A DNA stretch of 27,682 bases from Saprospiraceae bacterium UBA6168 (GCA_002435785.1 DIUC01000043.1:64250-91931); one strand, 5' to 3'; positions 1 through 7,351 are shown, numbered from the stretch's first letter. Notes: generated by a model from the letters alone, not told the origin. Numbers and translations are program-made.

Positions 1-60
1 ATTTCAGTTCGAACTGTAAACGATGGACTTGGAGCTGCAAAAGTTATGGAACCCTTGTAA
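1..60 (+). CDS. possible 3' end of a gene truncated by the left edge
   Basis: Reading from base 1 in the first frame gives 19 codons and then TAA at 58-60. The peptide ends in GLGAAKVMEPL. The tract is too short to identify a family, and an open stretch of this length can occur by chance. It is listed because no other feature occupies the edge and its composition is protein-like. No start codon can be assigned because the gene would begin outside the window. Confidence 0.25.
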   Translation: MSVRTVNDGLGAAKVMEPL

Positions 61-553
61 ATGCTGGATTTTGTGATTTTTTTTGGTCTGCGCCGCTATT
101 TCATTTTGACGAAAAAAGGTGGGCAGAGCATGCGTGGATAAAGTGAATAATTTCAATAAAAAGTGAAAAAACGTGTCACAAAAAATTGACTACTGGCAGT
201 GGGATGGGTTAGCGAGCTACCTTGTTCTGAGCTGGACGCTGCTGCTGGTGTAGCACACAGGCTTGAGATTGACGCATTGGATGGAAACACATCAACACCA
301 TTAAGTTAAGACTCACGTTTACTAAACCTTGAAGGTTTTTTAAATGTTTACATTCCGTTTTGGGATTAACTTAATGACAATGAACAACACATGGCCGTAA
401 CTAACGAGTGCATTTCATAATGGCGCTTTTGTCTTGGCCTACGGCCAAGACAAAAGCGACTTGATATGAGACACCAAACCGAAAACTTGAAATACGCCCG
501 TCCTTAACCTCCCATTACACCAACCAAAGTCTATTCACCATCAAACATCAACA
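61..553. other. non-coding stretch upstream of arr
   Basis: About 490 bp with no convincing ORF. It is AT-rich near 70-180 and 300-420. It holds a perfect hairpin at 424-458 (listed separately) and a weak AAACCTT/AAGGTTT mini-palindrome at 324-338 followed by T residues, which could be a small terminator. I found no TAnnTTTG box close to arr and no tRNA-like or other structured RNA that I could name. Confidence 0.5.
424..458. repeat. perfect 16-bp inverted repeat with 3-nt loop
   Basis: Arms 424-439 and 443-458 pair without a mismatch around the loop TAC; the arm reads CGCTTTTGTCTTGGCC. Neither side is followed by a T-run, so it is not a typical intrinsic terminator. It sits about 95 bp upstream of arr. 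It could be a dispersed palindromic element, a processed RNA hairpin or a protein-binding site. The sequence does not decide between these. Confidence 0.7.
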
Positions 554-979
554 ATGAAAACAAACAACAACAAAGACAACCCCGGCACCCCGCCGTTCTA
601 TCATGGCACCAAGGCCGACCTGAATTTGGATGACCTGATAGCTCCCGGCTTTAGTTCAAATTACGGTCAGCGGAAACAGGCGGCTTATGTCTATCTGACC
701 GCCACGATGGATGCTGCTGTTTGGGGAGCCGAGCTTGCCTTGGGCGAAGGTCCCGGCAGGATATACATCGTTCAGCTAACCGGCCCGTATGAGGATGACC
801 CGAATTTGACGGATAAAAAGTTCCCTGGGAACCCAACCAAGTCGTACCGCACCAAGCATCCGCTGCGGGTCATTGGTGAGGTCGTGGTCTGGCAGGGTCA
901 CTCCCCGGAACAGCTCAAGGCCATGAAAGAGGGCCTTGAGCGACTCAAAGAATTAGGTATTGATGCGATTGAGGATTGA
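554..979 (+). CDS. arr: NAD(+)-rifampin ADP-ribosyltransferase (Arr)
   Basis: Arr transfers ADP-ribose from NAD+ to the C23 hydroxyl of rifamycins and so inactivates them in the cytoplasm. The 141-residue length is normal for the family. The signature blocks are all present: FYHGTKADL (15-23), SNYGQRKQAAYVYLT (35-49), AAVWGAELALGEGPGRIY (54-71), DDPNLTDKKFPGN (81-93) and WQGHSPEQLKAMK near the C terminus. The catalytic residues described for mycobacterial Arr (His19, Tyr49, Asp84) correspond here to His17, Tyr47 and Asp82. The ATG at 554 leaves a short charged N-terminal tail before the domain. No integron, IS or other resistance gene is nearby, so this looks like a resident chromosomal arr rather than a cassette. 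The native substrate in the host is unknown. Confidence 0.95.
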   Translation: MKTNNNKDNPGTPPFYHGTKADLNLDDLIAPGFSSNYGQRKQAAYVYLTATMDAAVWGAELALGEGPGRIYIVQLTGPYEDDPNLTDKKFPGNPTKSYRTKHPLRVIGEVVVWQGHSPEQLKAMKEGLERLKELGIDAIED

Positions 980-1061
980 GGGTTAGGGATGACCACGAAG
1001 TTTATTCGGTATGATGTTCCGACCTTCGGTAATAACCGATTCCTCCTTTTAGCCATTACTT

Positions 1062-1616
1062 TTAATTGCTGCGGAGTGCCGATTTGACCTTGAAAAAGAC
1101 CGGCACTACCACGGCACTCTTGACGAAAATCCCGTCTTGGACGGCAGGGTGCCACTCGCCCTGGGATGCCACCAAGTTCACGGCCTTTTGGATGCAGGGC
1201 CTGCATACCACCGCCTGTTTTACCACTTGGTAGTTGTTCACTTTCCCGTTTGTTTGCACCTCAAAGGTCACGTACTCTACCCCGCTGTACCCAGCCGGGA
1301 AGGCATTGCTCGGCAGCTCAATGTCCTTGAATTTCTCGTTCATCAAGGTTTCCGTGCAGGCACCGGGAGCCGACGTTTCTTTGCAGGCATTGGAAAAAAC
1401 GGGGCCGTGGTTGGCCGTTGGCTTGGTGGAAGCGCCCTTCGCCGTTAAATCGTCGGACAAGAACTTAAAAGTATAGCCGGATGGCATATACCAATCTTCC
1501 GTTGCATCCTTCCAGGAGAACGGGTAGTTTTTGCTGTCGGATTGGGCTGAGGCTTTGTTGAAAAGGCAAAATAGCAGGATGGGCAAGGCAAGCCTTGAAA
1601 AATGCTGGAGGTTCAT
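1062..1616 (-). CDS. secreted protein with TonB C-terminal-like domain
   Basis: A 184-residue protein with a cleavable signal peptide (about 1-24, ending KASA-Q). The C-terminal part (about 90-178) has the shape of a TonB_C / energy-transducer domain: SGVEYVTFEVQTNGKVNNYQVV followed by an ...EWHPAVQDG...VVVPVFFKVK ending. In TonB this fold contacts TonB boxes of outer-membrane receptors. Here there is no N-terminal membrane anchor and no proline-rich spacer, so it cannot be a classical ExbB/ExbD-coupled TonB. Paired cysteines occur (Cys-Lys-Glu... and VVCRPC), consistent with a periplasmic, oxidised protein. It is convergent with arr. The ATG at 1616 is the natural start. Family placement is good; function is inferred only. 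Confidence 0.75.
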   Translation of the reverse strand: MNLQHFSRLALPILLFCLFNKASAQSDSKNYPFSWKDATEDWYMPSGYTFKFLSDDLTAKGASTKPTANHGPVFSNACKETSAPGACTETLMNEKFKDIELPSNAFPAGYSGVEYVTFEVQTNGKVNNYQVVKQAVVCRPCIQKAVNLVASQGEWHPAVQDGIFVKSAVVVPVFFKVKSALRSN

Positions 1617-1804
1617 AGCAATTGATTATGGTTAAAATAATAGGGTTTTAACTGCTTAATCAATGAATTAATACTATGAACAGGGCTTGCCCGCAAGATG
1701 TTCACTCGGTGGGGGTTGCGCCAACGTAAATTATAAATTGGAAGTTGGATGTGTTAACTTGGCGACGAGCATTAGGGGATTCATCATTTTTCATTTATCA
1801 TTAT

Positions 1805-2653
1805 TTAAAGATATTTCCCGAAAAACGCCAGCGTCCGCTCCCATGCCAGCTTGGCGGCGGCCTCGTTGTACCTTGCCGTGGAGGTGTCGTTGTGAAACGC
1901 ATGTTGAACGCCGGGATACAGGTATTGCTCGAAATTCACACCCGCCACTTTCAATGCTACTTCGTAAGCAGCCATTCCCGCATTCACCCGCTCGTCCATT
2001 TCCGCATAGTGCAGTTGCACAGCGGCCTTGATTTTAGGCACGTCAGCAATCTCCGGTTGGCGACCATAAAAGGCAACGGCAGCTTTTAAGTTTGGTAGGT
2101 TCACGGCCAAGTTGTTGGCCATCGCCCCGCCCCAACAGAAGCCGACGCAGCCGAAGCTGCCGTTGCAGTCTTCTCTTTTCCCCAACAAATCAAAAGCACG
2201 GATGAAGTTTTGCAGGGAATCCTCCGGCTTCAAAGTGGTGAACAATTGCCGGGCCTCATCCTCATCGGCGGGCGTGCCGCCCAATGGGGCGAGGGCATTA
2301 GGGGCAATGGCGAGGTAGCCCGCCTTGGCTGCCCTTCGGGCCACGTCTTCGAGGTGGGCGTTCAGTCCCCGATTCTCGTGGATGACCACGACGGCGGCGT
2401 ATTTCTTCCGCTTTTTCGGGCGGGCAAGGTATGCCTTCATCTCACCGTTGACGCCGGGCCAAGTGACGTACTCGGTGTGCAGGTCGTCGCCGTGCGTTTT
2501 GTTGGCAGGGGTGCAGCCCGTTTCAATCAAAGGAAGTACGGCCAACGCCGCCGCCATACCACCCGTGAGCTTGGCAAGGCGTTCGAGGAACTCTCTGCGT
2601 GGCAGGGGCTTATGGGTGTACTCGTCGTAGAGGTTGATGATTTGCTGGTCCAT
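1805..2653 (-). CDS. dienelactone hydrolase family protein, Tat-type signal
   Basis: An alpha/beta-hydrolase of the dienelactone hydrolase family (282 residues). The catalytic triad is visible: nucleophile Cys173 in GFCWGG, Asp220 in YAEMDERVN and His251 in GVQHAFHND. The conserved Glu93 of HENRG, which interacts with the nucleophile in characterised DLH, is also present. The N terminus carries a twin-arginine motif (RREFL, Arg19-Arg20) and a hydrophobic stretch ending at a Cys (Cys47). This predicts Tat export to the periplasm and possibly lipid anchoring. Related proteins hydrolyse dienelactones or other small esters and lactones; the actual substrate cannot be read from sequence. It is divergent from the Uma2 gene and no aromatic-degradation genes are adjacent, so a catabolic role in the chlorocatechol pathway is not supported. 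Confidence 0.9.
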   Translation of the reverse strand: MDQQIINLYDEYTHKPLPRREFLERLAKLTGGMAAALAVLPLIETGCTPANKTHGDDLHTEYVTWPGVNGEMKAYLARPKKRKKYAAVVVIHENRGLNAHLEDVARRAAKAGYLAIAPNALAPLGGTPADEDEARQLFTTLKPEDSLQNFIRAFDLLGKREDCNGSFGCVGFCWGGAMANNLAVNLPNLKAAVAFYGRQPEIADVPKIKAAVQLHYAEMDERVNAGMAAYEVALKVAGVNFEQYLYPGVQHAFHNDTSTARYNEAAAKLAWERTLAFFGKYL

Positions 2654-2725
2654 AGTGCTATTGTTTTTGATGCGGCATTATCCTGAATTTGCTTCTATTT
2701 TAAGTCAAATATTTGGAAAAATGAA

Positions 2726-2755
2726 TTTGCAAATTCAAGAAAAAGCCTATTTTTG
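2726..2755 (+). promoter_or_regulatory. Bacteroidota-type promoter of the Uma2 gene
   Basis: TTTG at 2726-2729 and TATTTTTG at 2748-2755 match the -33 (TTTG) and -7 (TAnnTTTG) consensus of Bacteroidota housekeeping promoters, with an 18-nt spacer. Transcription would start near 2761-2763, leaving a leader of only about 11-13 nt before the ATG at 2774. This also argues against the upstream in-frame TTG at 2753, which lies inside the -7 box. Confidence 0.55.
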
Positions 2756-2773
2756 AAAAAAAATCATTCAACC

Positions 2774-3334
2774 ATGGTTGCCGTTCTGGAAAAAACCTAC
2801 ACCGTCAGTGAATTCCTCGAAATGGACGATTTCGAAGCGGGCTTCCTGTACGAACTAATCAATGGCGAAATCGTGAGAAGAGCTTCACCCTCCACCGACC
2901 ACCAGCGGGCATCCCGCAACCTTTTCCGTCAAATTGACAGCTTTGTTTTGAATAACAGCAAGGGAGAATGTTTCTGCGCCCCTTACGATGTTCAATTTGA
3001 CGACTACAACTTCCTTCAACCTGACATCATTTTCGTCGCTACTGAAAATGCGGGCATCATCAAGCCCGGCTGCATAAAAGGCGCACCCGACCTTCTTGTT
3101 GAAATCCTTTCCCCTGGCACCCATAAGGACGACCGGGGCGACAAGATGAAGGTTTACCGCCGCAGCGGCGTCCGTGAATACTGGATTGTTGACCCCCGCA
3201 ACAAATCCATCGAAGTTTATACATTGAAAGATAGCGACTACGAGCTTACATTTTTTGCCATGGAATCCGGCGAAATAGCATCCCAAGTGCTCGAAGGTTT
3301 AACCATCGCCGTGGAAAAGGTTTTTGAAGGTTGA
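2774..3334 (+). CDS. Uma2 family endonuclease-fold protein (DUF820)
   Basis: A 186-residue protein of the Uma2/DUF820 family, which has a restriction-endonuclease-like PD-(D/E)xK fold and is very abundant in cyanobacteria and some Bacteroidota. The family pattern is clear: YELINGEIV (26-34), a histidine in the TDHQRAS segment, LQPDIIFV with Asp84, PDLLVEILSPGT with Glu110, then DKMKVYRRSGVREYWIVDP. Asp84, Glu110 and a downstream lysine form the predicted metal-binding site. The frame is open from a TTG at 2753, but ATG 2774 is preferred because the promoter -7 box overlaps the TTG. It converges on the receptor gene with only 8 bp between stop codons. The biological role of single Uma2 proteins is unresolved. 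Confidence 0.9.
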   Translation: MVAVLEKTYTVSEFLEMDDFEAGFLYELINGEIVRRASPSTDHQRASRNLFRQIDSFVLNNSKGECFCAPYDVQFDDYNFLQPDIIFVATENAGIIKPGCIKGAPDLLVEILSPGTHKDDRGDKMKVYRRSGVREYWIVDPRNKSIEVYTLKDSDYELTFFAMESGEIASQVLEGLTIAVEKVFEG

Positions 3335-3342
3335 ACTGTCAC

Positions 3343-5730
3343 CTAAAAATCTCCGCCCTCTTCCGACCTCGCTTCCTTCTTTTTTTGCTGGTGCAAACGA
3401 TAACTGAACGTCAGGTTCACCTGCCTTCTGCGCCATTGAAAGTCGTTTTCGGTGTAAAACGTCACGCCTTCCGACACGTGGCGGTGGCGGCGGGTGTTGA
3501 ACAGGTCGCTGACGTTGAGGGTGAGCGTGGCATTGTTTTTCAAAATGTCCTGGCTGATGGCCACGTCGAGGAAGTAGTTTGGCTTGCGGTAGCCCTGTGT
3601 CGTCTGCTGTTTTGCCTCGTAGTTGCCCCGAAGCTGGAGGTCGGTTTTCTTCCAAAAAGTAAAGCGGGAAGTGAGGCGGGTGAACCAACTGTAAGTGTCC
3701 GCCTGGAAGTCAGCGCCGAGGTTGGCACCATCGGTGATGGAGCGGAAGAAATTGAAGTTGCCGTCCATTTTCCACCATTTCGCCAAGTTGTATGCTGCGG
3801 TGAACTCTAACCCGAAAGCGTCCTCCGTGGTAAGGTTTTCAGGCATAGTAGCGGCGATGCCCGCTGCATTCACCCGACGTATCCGCTCGATTTTGCCTTC
3901 CGTATGGCGATAGTACAAGGAGGAAGAAAGCGAACCATTGTTCATGTACTTAATATGGCCGACCTCGTAGGCGTCCGTAAACTCTGGCTGCAAGTTGGGG
4001 TTGCCACTCCAGAAGTTGCGCTCGTCGGAAAAGGTGACGAATGGGTTGAGGTCACGGTATCGGGGACGGTTCACCCGGCGGCTGTAGCTGACCTGCATGG
4101 CGTTTTCGCTGGGCAATTCGTAGGTCAGGTGGGCGCTTGGGAATAGGTTCAAGTAATCCTGGTCGTTCCTGAAATCGGTTTCCAATAGTGCCGTGGTCAA
4201 GTCCGTCAACTCTGCCCGCAAGCCCAGTTGGTAGGAGAATTTGCCCAGCTTGTCCCCAAAAATACCATAAGCGGCAAGGATGTTTTCGTCGTAATGGAAC
4301 TTATCGTCCAGCCCGTTGACCGTCACCCAAGTGCCATCTTTTAGCTCCGTCACCTTGAACTCGTTCGACAAATTACGGAAAGTACTGCGAAGGCCACCTT
4401 CTACTTTCCTGTTCTTTGAAAAAGGATGCACGTAATCGGCTTGCAGGAGCAGTTGACGCTCGGTTTCTTTGTTAAAAGAGCTTTGCAACTTATCAATCGC
4501 ACCACTCGGCGAGCCATCCGGCAGGTAGAATTTTTCCACAAAATCCTGGTCACTATCCTCCCAGTTGTCCTGCAAACGGGCCTCCGCAATGAACTCGTGG
4601 CCTTGCCTGTCAAACGTCTTTTTGTAGGTCAACGAATACTCTGCATTGGGTTCTATCTCCTTTTCCAATTGGCTGCGGGTGCTGATGCTGGTCAGGTTGT
4701 TTTCATTGCCCACAAAATCCCAATACCTGATGTTCATCGTACGGTCGCCATTGGTGCGGCGCAGGGTGTAGGCGGCGGTGAGGATGTTTTTTGGGTTGAA
4801 ATAAAAATCCAGCCCACCCCGCACGTTCTGGGCAATCACTTCTTGGTCACGGGTGCTTTTTTGCCGGTAAATAAAGGTCGTATCGCCAGCGAACGAGCGC
4901 TGGAAAATAGAGCCGCCGCCCGGTGAGGTGCGGTAGGATACGCCGTAGTTGACAAAAAAGTTGAAGCGCTGGTGGCGATAGTTGAGGTTGAGCGCCACCC
5001 CGTAGTTTTCGGGATATCCGGCGATGAGGTCAAAAGCACCATTGAACCCGTTGCGCTGCTCCTTTTTCAGGATGATGTTGATGATGCCGCCCACACCCTC
5101 GGCCTCGTAGCGGGCGCTGGGATTGGTGATGATTTCCACCCGCTCGATGAGGCTGCCCTGCAACTGCTGCAAGCCCGCCGCACCGTTGAAGCTGACTAAC
5201 CCAGAGGGCTTTCCGTCAATGAGGATGCGCACGTTGCCGCTGCCCCGCAGGCTGACATTACCTTCTACGTCCACTTGCACGGAGGGGATGTTGGAGAGCA
5301 GTTCGGCAGCGTTGCCCCCGGCGTTGCCAAGGTCCTTGCCCACGTTGAACACCCGCTTGTCCAAGGACATCTGCATGGTGCTTTTTTCTGCTTGTACTAC
5401 TACCTCGCCAAGCATCGTTGACGCTGCCCTTAATTTGATGGTGCCGAGGTCTATCGGCGCTTTTTTTACCACTATTTTTTCAATGACCATTGCCTCGTAA
5501 GCGAGGAACTCGACCTTGGCAAAGTAATCGCCGGGCTGTCCATTTATCTCGAAACTGCCGGATTCATCGGTGATGGTGCCGTCCACAAGCAGGCTGTCTG
5601 TGATGGAAAACAAACTGACGGTGGCATAGGGCAAGGACTCGCCGGTCTGGGCATCCGTGACTTTACCATTTATTTGGGCTTGGAGGGTTGAGCAAAAAAT
5701 TGCGAAGCAAATAACCAAATGCGCTCTCAT
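3343..5730 (-). CDS. TonB-dependent outer-membrane receptor, outer membrane beta-barrel family
   Basis: A 795-residue outer-membrane protein. Order of parts: signal peptide (1-18, ending LQAQ); carboxypeptidase-like regulatory domain (about 19-105, GKVTDAQTGESLPYATVSL, GYE-type beta-sandwich); plug domain (about 125-225, with LLSNIPSVQVDVEGNVSLRG and the EIITNPSARYEAEGVGGIINI block); then a long beta-barrel rich in alternating aromatic strands, with YSRRVNRPRYRDLNPF and NPNLQPEFTDAYEVG typical of the OMP_b-brl_3 family. The C terminus FSYRLHQQKKK ends in a charged tail instead of a terminal aromatic. The family imports siderophores, glycans, peptides or other ligands, or acts without import. 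No SusD partner, sigma/anti-sigma pair or substrate enzyme is adjacent, so the ligand is unknown. Confidence 0.92.
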   Translation of the reverse strand: MRAHLVICFAIFCSTLQAQINGKVTDAQTGESLPYATVSLFSITDSLLVDGTITDESGSFEINGQPGDYFAKVEFLAYEAMVIEKIVVKKAPIDLGTIKLRAASTMLGEVVVQAEKSTMQMSLDKRVFNVGKDLGNAGGNAAELLSNIPSVQVDVEGNVSLRGSGNVRILIDGKPSGLVSFNGAAGLQQLQGSLIERVEIITNPSARYEAEGVGGIINIILKKEQRNGFNGAFDLIAGYPENYGVALNLNYRHQRFNFFVNYGVSYRTSPGGGSIFQRSFAGDTTFIYRQKSTRDQEVIAQNVRGGLDFYFNPKNILTAAYTLRRTNGDRTMNIRYWDFVGNENNLTSISTRSQLEKEIEPNAEYSLTYKKTFDRQGHEFIAEARLQDNWEDSDQDFVEKFYLPDGSPSGAIDKLQSSFNKETERQLLLQADYVHPFSKNRKVEGGLRSTFRNLSNEFKVTELKDGTWVTVNGLDDKFHYDENILAAYGIFGDKLGKFSYQLGLRAELTDLTTALLETDFRNDQDYLNLFPSAHLTYELPSENAMQVSYSRRVNRPRYRDLNPFVTFSDERNFWSGNPNLQPEFTDAYEVGHIKYMNNGSLSSSLYYRHTEGKIERIRRVNAAGIAATMPENLTTEDAFGLEFTAAYNLAKWWKMDGNFNFFRSITDGANLGADFQADTYSWFTRLTSRFTFWKKTDLQLRGNYEAKQQTTQGYRKPNYFLDVAISQDILKNNATLTLNVSDLFNTRRHRHVSEGVTFYTENDFQWRRRQVNLTFSYRLHQQKKKEARSEEGGDF

Positions 5731-5911
5731 GGTGAATCTATGATTAGTTGTGAAATTGGGTTTGGTTGGAGAGGAATAGGTTAGTCGTTAGTTGGTGTTA
5801 GATTTAAAACCCAATCTAAAAACAGGCCCTCGCCAGAATAGTTACCCGGTAGTCGGCGAATCGGGGAAATGAGGAGATGAAATAGCGGAATGGTGAAAGG
5901 TAGCAAAAAAA
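5731..5911. other. intergenic segment between receptor gene and rnpB
   Basis: About 180 bp separating the receptor start from the rnpB 3' end. The run of seven A residues at 5905-5911 becomes U7 in the rnpB transcript and serves as its terminator tail. I see no TAnnTTTG box for the receptor and no gene in the rest. Confidence 0.4.
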
Positions 5912-6044
5912 GCACTGCGAACCAATAAGCCGGATTCTGTACGCCCGACCGAAATCGGGGCTCCATCATTTATCTGGGACCAACCTCACGGCTGGCCTCT
6001 ATCTGCCTACCCCCCGGCTCGGGCGAGCAGCCCTTCCACCCTGA

Positions 6045-6228
6045 CCCGTCATTGGTTATCGGTCGTCATTTGTCATTGGTCATTGGTCATTGGTCATTAG
6101 TCATTAGTCATTGGAGTCATTGTCTAATGACTTTAATGACTTTCAATGACAAATGACCATTAATGACAAATGACCATTAATGACAAATGACCATTAATGA
6201 CAAATGACAACAAATGACCAATGACGAA
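6045..6228 (-). repeat. heptamer/17-mer tandem repeat expansion inside rnpB (arm before P18)
   Basis: On the + strand, seven tandem heptamers GTCATT(N) run from 6065 to 6113. The other half has 3.6 copies of a 17-bp unit TGACAAATGACCATTAA from 6147 to 6208. The two halves are roughly reverse complements. The insert is closed by GTCATTGGT (6048-6056) with ACCAATGAC (6217-6225), and below that by CCCTGA (6039-6044) with TCAGGG (6229-6234). In RNA it should form one long, imperfect hairpin stacked on a normal RNase P helix. Confidence 0.85.
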
Positions 6229-6331
6229 TCAGGGCATCACCGGTGTACATGACATTTCAACCCACAAGGTTTATCCGCCCCGCTTGTTGCCAAACGACGC
6301 CGTGCGCTCTTACCGCACGTTTTCACCCTTA

Positions 6332-6552
6332 CCATTCGATTTCGGATTTTGGAGGGCAGATTTCGGGTTGAGGGCCTGCTTCCATTCAATTACTTTTTGA
6401 ACAATTTAGCAATCCCCACTTTCTAAGGGTTGATGCTTTTTTTATTCAAGCAATGGAAAACCCGCTTTACCCTAAAACCCTTGCTCAGCCATTGGTAGAT
6501 GAACGCATCTCCCCAATCCGAAATCCGCATTCCGAAATCCGAAATCGAATGG
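6332..6552 (-). repeat. P12 expansion of rnpB closed by an 18-bp perfect inverted repeat
   Basis: Arms 6332-6349 and 6535-6552 are perfect reverse complements (CCATTCGATTTCGGATTT on the + strand at the left arm). They lie exactly where helix P12 belongs, between ACAGAAAATTACCGCC and GGTAAGGGTGAAA. The right arm is itself heptameric: CCGAAAT, CCGCATT, CCGAAAT, CCGAAAT from 6518 to 6545. The roughly 185-nt interior has no coding signal that I can support. Confidence 0.85.
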
Positions 6553-6701
6553 CGGTAATTTTCTGTGACACTCTCTGGCCTCCGACCTTCGCCGGAGTCC
6601 CACCCGTTAGGTGGTGTGGCGCTCTACGTTGTCCGGACTTTCCTCCCAAACCACTTCCTTTCGGGCATGGCTCAGGCGATGGAGTAGTCCGCAGTGCGGG
6701 G

Positions 6702-6709
6702 CAAAGCTA
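6702..6709 (-). promoter_or_regulatory. -7 box of rnpB promoter
   Basis: On the minus strand TAGCTTTG (6709 to 6702) is a perfect TAnnTTTG box. It ends five bases before the first base of the P1 helix, the distance expected between a -7 box and the transcription start. A TTTG element at -33 is not obvious. The match and position together support transcription starting at or next to 6697. Confidence 0.55.
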
Positions 6710-6751
6710 AGGCAAGTTTCGGGTATCGGGGTTCGAGTTTTGAATGAGAGG

Positions 6752-7279
6752 CTATTCTGTCAGTTTTAGCAGGAACTGCTTCCACAGCACAAAGGCACGT
6801 GCGAGGGTTCGGTCCTGCACCCGGTCGTACCAACCAATGGTCACGACCTCCACTTGTCGCTCCGGCTCATTGCCGAAAGGCGCATGAAGGAAGACTTTTC
6901 CCGGCTTCGCCGGAATGAGGATGGCCGTGTACTTTTCGTCGGGCGTGGTCACGATTCGCAGGTTTTCGACATCAATATCCTGAAAGTGGAGGTAGTATTT
7001 GCTGCCGCCAAACACGGAGTCCTTTTCCAAGGTGCGCCGCAGCTCAGGGATTTCGAGCAAGGTGCTGTCCGTGCGGGTAAAATTGGTGGAAAAAGACTTT
7101 CGGTAAGTGGCGCCATTGAGCGAATCGGGGAGGCTGGACGGCAACTGCATGGTGAGCAGGTCGTTTAGGCTCCAGCGAAGGTCTTTCAGGCTGGCATCCG
7201 TGGGGGGTACTTTGGGCTGGTTTTGGGCATTGCAACCAACCGTAAAGCAGACCAACAAAACGAAGAAGGTATTTTTCAT
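6752..7279 (-). CDS. hypothetical lipoprotein
   Basis: A 175-residue protein I do not recognise. It starts with a lysine and a hydrophobic core ending in FTVGC, a plausible lipobox with Cys16 as the lipidated residue, followed by a polar NAQNQPK linker. The rest is a soluble domain with mixed helix (about 30-90) and several beta strands (SKYYLHFQDIDVENLRIV, KYTAILIPAKPGKVFLHAPF, RQVEVVTIGWYD). No catalytic motif stands out. It is transcribed away from the penicillin-binding protein gene and lies just upstream of the rnpB promoter. A TATTTTTG box sits 20 bp before the ATG. Lipoprotein status is well supported; function is unknown. Confidence 0.7.
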   Translation of the reverse strand: MKNTFFVLLVCFTVGCNAQNQPKVPPTDASLKDLRWSLNDLLTMQLPSSLPDSLNGATYRKSFSTNFTRTDSTLLEIPELRRTLEKDSVFGGSKYYLHFQDIDVENLRIVTTPDEKYTAILIPAKPGKVFLHAPFGNEPERQVEVVTIGWYDRVQDRTLARAFVLWKQFLLKLTE

Positions 7280-7298
7280 GCAATCATATTTGTTCGCA

Positions 7299-7306
7299 CA
7301 AAAATA
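7299..7306 (-). promoter_or_regulatory. -7 box of the 6752-7279 lipoprotein gene
   Basis: On the minus strand TATTTTTG (7306 to 7299) matches TAnnTTTG perfectly and would give a leader of about 13 nt to the ATG at 7279. This is the same short-leader arrangement as the Uma2 gene. No clear TTTG lies 18-20 nt upstream, so confidence is moderate. Confidence 0.4.
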
Positions 7307-7351
7307 GCGTAAACCATGCCGTGATTAAGGCACCCAGTTTATTTAGGGTCG

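Larger units (their letters stand above)
5912..6697 (-). ncRNA. rnpB: RNase P RNA, type A-like, with two large arm expansions
   Basis: This is the catalytic RNA of RNase P, which matures tRNA 5' ends. In transcript orientation the universally conserved blocks appear in order. GAGGAAAGTCCGGAC is at 6645-6631. ACAGAAAATTACCGCC is at 6566-6551. GGTAAGGGTGAAAACG, then GCGGTAAGAGCGCACGGCG, span 6333-6298. GGTAGGC and the P18 hairpin follow, and ACAGAATCCGGCTTAT is at 5940-5925. The ends pair as P1: GCACTGCG (6697-6690) with CGCAGTGC (5919-5912), followed by U7. The gene is 786 nt. Two insertions explain the excess: about 221 nt in P12 (6332-6552) and about 184 nt in an arm before P18 (about 6045-6228). 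Removing both leaves about 381 nt, typical of type A RNAs. Helix numbers other than P1, P12 and P18 are tentative. Confidence 0.95.

Noticed and set aside
554..979. arr as part of a mobile resistance cassette
   Set aside because: No attC-like site, integrase, transposase or second resistance gene is visible on either side.
5781..5969. 62-codon minus-strand reading frame
   Set aside because: It starts inside the conserved 3' end of rnpB and runs past its terminator; no ribosome binding site or family resemblance.
6048..6226. Possible CRISPR array in the repeated tract
   Set aside because: Units are 7 and 17 bp, contiguous, with no spacers of uniform size, and they lie within an RNase P RNA arm. 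No cas genes are present.
6453..6710. 85-codon + strand reading frame
   Set aside because: It lies entirely across the conserved 5' half of rnpB and the P12 insert; the sequence is explained by RNA structure, and the peptide has no protein-like features.
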